From Nectonema munidae (lineage: Eukaryota; Nematomorpha; Nectonematoida; Nectonematidae): 64,000 bases of DNA. The number at the start of each line of letters is the position of its first letter. Position 1 is the stretch's first letter. The position numbers and the translations under genes were made by a program. A model generated the notes under the pieces. The model was not told where the DNA came from and made no database searches. It worked only from the letters and a program-made list of their open reading frames with translations. Below are positions 51,755-64,000 of this stretch, piece after piece. The stretch covers positions 610,501-674,500 of the forward strand of contig JAUIRK010000971.1 of assembly GCA_030549495.1 (NCBI GenBank). Direction: 5' to 3'.

Positions 51755-53356
51755 TTTTCTTTCACTCTTTTGATTTTATATTTGATTTCATGTATACAAA
51801 CGATTTTAATCAAAATATTTTTATCCAAATTAATCTTGATTTATTTTTTAGTTGATTGTTGTTTCAATAAATAATATATGCAAATACTGCTTTTCTTAAT
51901 ATTAATAGCAGTTACCCACGAATTATAAATCGTATGTTTAACCCATTTATACCTAGAACAAACAGACTTGGGAAGACATATTAGTTCCAAACCAAAAAGC
52001 TATCGTCTCCGTTTCTTTAAGAAACAGAGGGGCTTAAATAGATTGCGGTATATGTAAATTCGCTCAAAAAGAAAAACAGACAACTAACTTCGGAAAACCA
52101 ATGCTTCAAAGCATTTTTATGATACAGACGATTTCTAAATTTTAAGCTAGGTTAGTTTAATGAAATTTACTCTCGTCTATTTTTCTGGGATCAATTATAA
52201 ACAACAAACTACCAGAAGCGAGAAAACACATGTAAGTCATTTTGAAAAACTGAGGTCAGTTTGGCTTCTTTGTGAACCAGCAAATTAAAAGCATTAAATT
52301 AACTTCCAAGATGAAATCTTTTTGTAGAAACAAATTCTAACGAGAAAAATAGAAAAAGATATCTTAAAATGATAAAAAAGAATTAGTACTTGTATTCGAT
52401 AAATGTTTATTTCAAAATTATAATGATATATGACTGTTAATTTATATTAAAAATGAGGAGTAAATAAAAGCAGGAGGAAACTTTAAATTAAATCGCATTT
52501 TATCAGCAATCATTGTACGAATGATTCATCACAATAATAAAATTAGAGAAGGTGGGGAATAAAATGCATTCATCAAAAAGTACAAAATGTATGAGCACAG
52601 ATGTCTGTAGTGGTTTGAAGGAAGTGTCAATCAAGATAGCCTTTCGTCTCTCCTCCAATAAATATTGTATTATTTGATAGGGAATCACAAAGTCTAGTAA
52701 AATATTGACAGACGATTAAAAAACAACGAATCGTTGAATAAGGAGTTTAATCAGGAGTTAAAATGAGGATGATTGTCAAAATTGAGTGGGATAAAAGATG
52801 ACAAACATTCATGCTTTGCAGGAGAGTGCAGATAATGATGATAAAGATATATGAACTTTTCACTAAAATAATATCGTCAGCAGAGTTCAATACAAGAGGT
52901 ATATTTTGGTTTGTTGGTACGTACACATGCGAGGTATATAATTTGTGAGATAAAAGTATGTATATATTATAGAGATAGGAGTTCGTTAAATAGGGAATAA
53001 ACATGAATTTAATATATATGTAATCATCATGTTCAGTTTAATTGTGTAACCAGTCCTTACACAAAATTGCTAGTCACTTTCTTAAATCACTGAAAACAGG
53101 GATAAGTCATTTCGCTAAATGACTGATAAACACGGTTTGACTGAAACATATATTTGTGTCAATTTTTGCTTTTAAGAGCTTGGTTCATGATAAAATGGCA
53201 TTGGGTGATATTAAAGTGGTTAAACACGAGAAATGGATGAGAGGCGTCTATAAAATGAAGAAACAGATTCACTGGTTTTTGTACATGCGCAATCTCGATA
53301 AAGGCGCCCGAGGAAGAGTGTAGGGGTGTGCTTGTGCGACTCAGCGTGGGGTTGCG
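51755..53356. other. Intergenic region between convergent TMEM104 and STK38
   Basis: 3' UTRs of both genes. TTTAACCCATTTATACC at 51939-51955 resembles the end of the foldback element. Nothing else. Confidence 0.5.
51866..51871 (+). promoter_or_regulatory. Poly(A) signal of TMEM104
   Basis: AATAAA about 110 bp after the TMEM104 stop. Function inferred from hexamer and distance. Confidence 0.5.
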
Positions 53357-56854
<3,498 letters not shown>

Positions 56855-58469
56855 CTATAAAAAAAATTAAAAAATAAAACTTTAGGAATTTTAATTAGTC
56901 GAAATTATAAAATAACGTTTCTCAATTAATTTTTGCAAAATTAAAATAAGCAGCACAAATACAATATTATTCTAATTCTAAGAAAAACATAATTAATAAC
57001 ATGACTGCAACCGATAAACTCATTGTTATCAAAAGTTATTATATATAAACAAATTTTTACGAAAATGAGACTTCAAAGCTCGGATCAAGCGTTTTCGAAA
57101 CTAGTATTCGCGCATATATTTGAAGGGGCTGCTCAAAGATCATAGTTTCGAATCTGATGGCCATATTTTTTAATTTACATGTGATCTGATAAAAAAATTT
57201 GTTAAACAATAGCTCAATTGGTGGGAGCGGATGATTTTTTTAATACAATTTCTTTTGTTTCGATTTAACTCTTCATTCTTCATAAGGGGTAGTAAAGGAA
57301 TATTTAAAATGCAAAGCTTTTTCGTTTGCCAATGTCTTAAATTCACAAAAGAATTGAATTTTAACAATTTTTGAGTCACAGTTTTAAGAAGTTATGACAA
57401 AATGGTTGTACTACGTGTGGGAACACCAGATGTCAATTGGATGCATTTATTCCAATTTAGATCAAGTTTTTCAGTTGATATACTTATTCAAATGTAGGTT
57501 GCTTACTATGATGAAATTAAACACCTTTTAGATATAAAAATATATTTTGGGAGATAAATAGAAATAAACAATGTTCATTTTTTCGATGATAATAATACAA
57601 ACACTGGAAAAGCAACGTTCGATGCCTTCACATTTGCACAGTTTTTTATTTTTTTATCGCGCTTGGAGGAGAATCACTAAAATATAAATTATTTTCGAAA
57701 ACAATAATCAAAAGCTAGCTTTCTACACAACCTGTTAATATGGTGAGCATTAGCGAGGTTTTACAAAAGGAAGATTTTTATGGCGTATACATATCTACAG
57801 AAAGGTCGGGAACTGTTGCTCTAATCAAAAATGCAAGTTGTGGGTTAACTTGAACAGTGGATTTTAAAATTTTATTCTGTTTTATATTTGAATAAACTTG
57901 TTTCTTTCAAAATTCTGCTATCCCTCACTGGACCAGACCGTCTATACGTTTCAACTCCAAACTATATCATCTATGGGTCAGACGCATCTGGACTACTAAA
58001 ATTAAGGACCGAACCAAATAGTAAAGGTCCTTAAAGATACATTGAAAAACTGTTTTTAACAAAATTTTATTTTTTATCGAAAAGGGTTAATAGTTTATAC
58101 TCTGGATTGAGAGAAACTATAATACACAAAGTAAACTTTGAAATGGACGCGACCTTCTTCAATTACTTTATATATATCTGGTGAAGATTAATAATCATTT
58201 AATTCTACACATAATCTATAAACTGAACTAAAAACTCAACTCTGAAAGCGATCTAAATATAGTATCAAGAACATAATTAATTGAAAAATCTTAATCAAGA
58301 CGGTCAATTACAATAAAGCATAGAGGTTTTACAAGTTTAGATAACAAAGTTTGTGCTGAAAAGAATGATTTTGATAATTGTAATTTTTTCTTCAGAAAAA
58401 AGTGTTAGTAATGCTAATTTGTTTTAGTAATGGAACTTCAAAATGGGAAGAATTGAGAGCGTGTTACGA
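56855..58469. other. Gene-free stretch, probably STK38 intron
   Basis: AT-rich; searched for the kinase HRD and DFG motifs on the minus strand and found none. Confidence 0.45.
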
Positions 58470-59488
58470 AAGAATTCCTTTTAGCCTATTTTGGATGTCT
58501 TATTTGTATCGGACAAGGAAAAGATCAAGAATAAGCTACAAGACACCTTTTTTCTAAAGATGGCGACCCATTTTTACGGGCAGCAATGGGAAGACGGATG
58601 TTAAATATTTTCATTCAATTTGATAATGTAAATACTAGGAATCGAAATGATAAATTATCTGCTGTCAGAGTCATTGACGATAGTTTTTTGAAATTGTTAT
58701 AGATACTGGACCCCACCAGATGCCGTTACTATTGACGAACAACTAGTAAAGTTTTGGGGAGGTTGCCCAATAAAAATATATGACTCAAAAAAAACTGTGA
58801 ACTTTGGCATTAAAGTATACCATTTGAACGATGCTAACACTTTTTATGTTATGAGGCCAGAAGTTTACGTTTCAGGATTGATTGATAGAAATTACTTTTC
58901 TAGTTTAAAAATTTGGCAATGTTTCATTACAAAAGGTTGTGGTGTCTTTCTAGACCGATTTTTCACATCACATGAATTAGCAAAGTGGACGCTTATCATG
59001 AACTTGATAATTTGGGGTACGATAAATCCTAATCGCCGTTTTTTGCCTAACGTCCTTAAACCAAAATAAATACGTAATTTGAATTTACAATAAACGGAGA
59101 GTAAAATTGTTTATTCTGGGTTTGCATCAATTTATCGCGATGAAGCATGCTAAACGAAATTTTAAAGCCCTCTACATTTTATCATCTCATAATGAAAAAC
59201 CTTGTAATAAAGGCGGAATAAAAATTGTTTATAAGGATTTATCTCTAAAACTTTGTGAACAATCAATGCTCCTTCGCTTTAATGTTTCGCAAATTTCAAG
59301 GCCGATCAAAAATATTCTATCATATTATTATGGATTGTGGAGAAAACATCGAAGGCAGTTTCACTAATAGAGAATATTGTTCGATACCTGAATGCAAACC
59401 TAGAACTAGAGGTACCCGAAAGTGTCCTTCAGTAAAAAATTTATTTGCAAAAAAGAACTCATATTTGATATGTCACTCTGATATGTAA
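58470..59488 (+). pseudogene. piggyBac transposase relic
   Basis: Across several frames it shows DGDPFLRAAMGRRMLNIFIQ, NDKLSAVRVIDDSF, AVTIDEQLVKFWGGCP and FGIKVYHLNDANTFYV, matching the piggyBac motifs (MS..RF, DKLAPIR, TIDEQL..FRG.CP, GIK), and a cysteine-bearing tail near 59380-59488. At least four frame breaks; termini not found. It is a different, older family than the copy at 38 kb. Confidence 0.75.
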
Positions 59489-62379
<2,891 letters not shown>

Positions 62380-64000
62380 CAATTGAATTTAACTTGAATT
62401 ATGTAACAAATCAAAAGCGTCCAAATAATCCCTCTATTGATTTTGTTTCTCCTTTGATAGAAAAAAAAGGTTAGGTTGTTCTAAAATTTGTTCTTGGTGT
62501 TCAGCATATACGATGAAAGTTGCTGCTACTGTCATAAGGAGAAAAATAATCAGAATTTATCCCCCAAACAATGTCGTATTAGACAGAATATCACGAATTC
62601 TTAATACAACTTTTATCCTCAGAAAATTGAAAAAGAACAGGTTGAACCTTATTTTATAATGTGCACAAGTACTAGTAAAACGTAAAATAGCTTTTGGCAA
62701 CCTAACCATTTTGGTCGATTAATAAGCCTGGATGATGACATAGATATTACTAAATTGGAAAATCCGATTAATAATAACTCTTTAATGGATAACAAATATA
62801 TTCGATTTAATGATAGTTTAGTCGTTAAAAATGACATCGGTTCAAATCATCTTGATAAAAATATAATAATTACCTTAAAATCATAATATTGTGTAAGTAA
62901 AAGGAATTCTGAATGTAAAAGGGGAATTTCATGGATAGAGGATAATAATTATTTAACTAGAGAAAAACAATTATATTTATGGGAATACGATGCAAGCTAT
63001 CCAAATATGATTTCTATACACGGTAACACAAGGAATCACAACGATGAGTACATATGGGCAAATCAACAAACTAAACAAAACTTTTTAATGGGGTTGAAAG
63101 AGAATAGTTCTTGTAAAAAATGTATTCTTGCTTGTTAATAAAAGTGTGACATACCGAGAGACTCAACGTATAAACAAAATTTTAGTTACTTAAAAAGAAA
63201 TAACCTAGCAGATGATATTCAATATGCTCACCAACTGAAATCCATTTGTTAAGGAAATTATTTCAGAATCCTGCCATCCAAATCTCATATGTTATACCAA
63301 TGATAATCAGCTCGTTCATTTAAAATGATGTCTATTGGATAATAGCATTCTTGGAGTAGACAGCACGTTTAATCTTGGCCCGTGTTTTGTAACATGTACT
63401 GTTTTCCAAGACACAGAGTTAATTAGAAAATCAAAAAAAGTATCTCCCATATTATTAAGTCCTGTCTACTTTCATTGGAATGGAAAATGCGATACATATA
63501 CTAAATTTCTTACGCATTTGTCACTCAAATTTAAAAGTGATTTTAATGCTGAAATTGAAACTAATACTTTGCTAATAGGCACGGACGAGGAAAAAGCTTT
63601 AGTGTATTCAAAAATTTTTCCCAAAAGCAAACAGTTTATTCGGCTCTAGACATTTAGAAAACAATATTAAACGTTATCTGTCACAAAAAATAGGAATCCA
63701 AATATAAGAAATTAAATAATTCATTGAAGTAATAGAACAAAGAGGATTGGCCTAATCAAAACAAAATAGGTAAATATCAAACTGACAGAATAATACCAAA
63801 TATTGAAGAACCAATTTTTCTCCCACACAAGATTCCTTATCAATGGAAAAACAAGAATAGTGAATCCATGAATAATATACTCAAACTCAATGATAACGAG
63901 AAAGTTCTTAAATTGCCTAGTTTATTATGGTTTATGTAAGAGTTAAATTTGATTGAATGTGCATTATATGGATTTGGAGATCATGAGCTTACTTCAAAAC
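62380..64000 (+). pseudogene. MULE-like transposase relic, running off the window
   Basis: The clearest block, 63335-63649, reads NSILGVDSTFNLGPCFVTC, SPVYFHWNGKCDTYTKFLTH and LIGTDEEKALVYSKIFPKS, followed in another frame by SRHLENNIKRYLS. D-TFN at the first catalytic position, GTDEEK at the second and the C..H motif fit a MULE-type DDE transposase family common in invertebrates. Upstream text (RNNLADDIQYAHQLKSIC) fits the preceding region in broken frames. At least four frame breaks. Confidence 0.6.

Overview
The window is AT-rich, intron-containing animal DNA: roughly 64 kb of small-exon nuclear genes spread among decayed transposons. Four host genes are recognisable from conserved protein motifs joined by in-phase GT..AG splice sites. 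The metazoan gene set (TMEM104, NDR-family kinase, RRP1, m-AAA protease), introns from about 50 bp to over 4 kb, tRNA-derived SINE-like repeats, piggyBac, hAT, Tigger/pogo and MULE-like DNA transposons and a Ty3/Gypsy element point to an invertebrate. The sequence alone does not let me name a species.

Layout. 1-2816: repeats and probably the 5' side of the first gene. 2817-18065 (+): seven exons of an m-AAA (AFG3L2/paraplegin/FtsH-type) mitochondrial AAA+ protease, 445 codons in one continuous frame. Its zinc-protease HEAGH motif reads YEAGK and its pore-loop aromatic is gone, while the ATPase motifs remain. An antisense SLC9B-like (Na+/H+ antiporter) exon with one frame break lies in its third intron. 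18108-19193 (-): single-exon RRP1/Nop52 rRNA-processing factor, tail to tail with the protease gene, 42 nt between stop codons. 19.2-26.9 kb: gene-poor, with a piggyBac remnant, a SINE copy and a Tigger/pogo element. 26871-32021: a Ty3/Gypsy LTR retrotransposon with nearly identical LTRs. 32656-51754 (+): TMEM104, eight exons, 477 codons, lacking only the start; its introns hold two hAT deletion derivatives with 8-bp target duplications, a piggyBac copy, a LINE 3' end, a 286-bp foldback element at TTAA and a SINE. 53357-56854 (-): C-terminal exons of an NDR/STK38 (tricornered) kinase whose 5' exons are not recognised and probably lie beyond the right edge. 56.9-64 kb: gene-poor, with a piggyBac relic and a MULE-like transposase relic running off the edge.

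The host genes are unrelated housekeeping or signalling functions (mitochondrial protein quality control, ribosome biogenesis, membrane transport, NDR kinase signalling); no operon-like logic is visible. The most notable observation is the m-AAA protease homologue that appears proteolytically dead while its reading frame and splicing stay intact. Many non-autonomous elements inserted at TTAA or with 8-bp duplications account for much of the intronic sequence. All calls are from reading the sequence; no database search was run.
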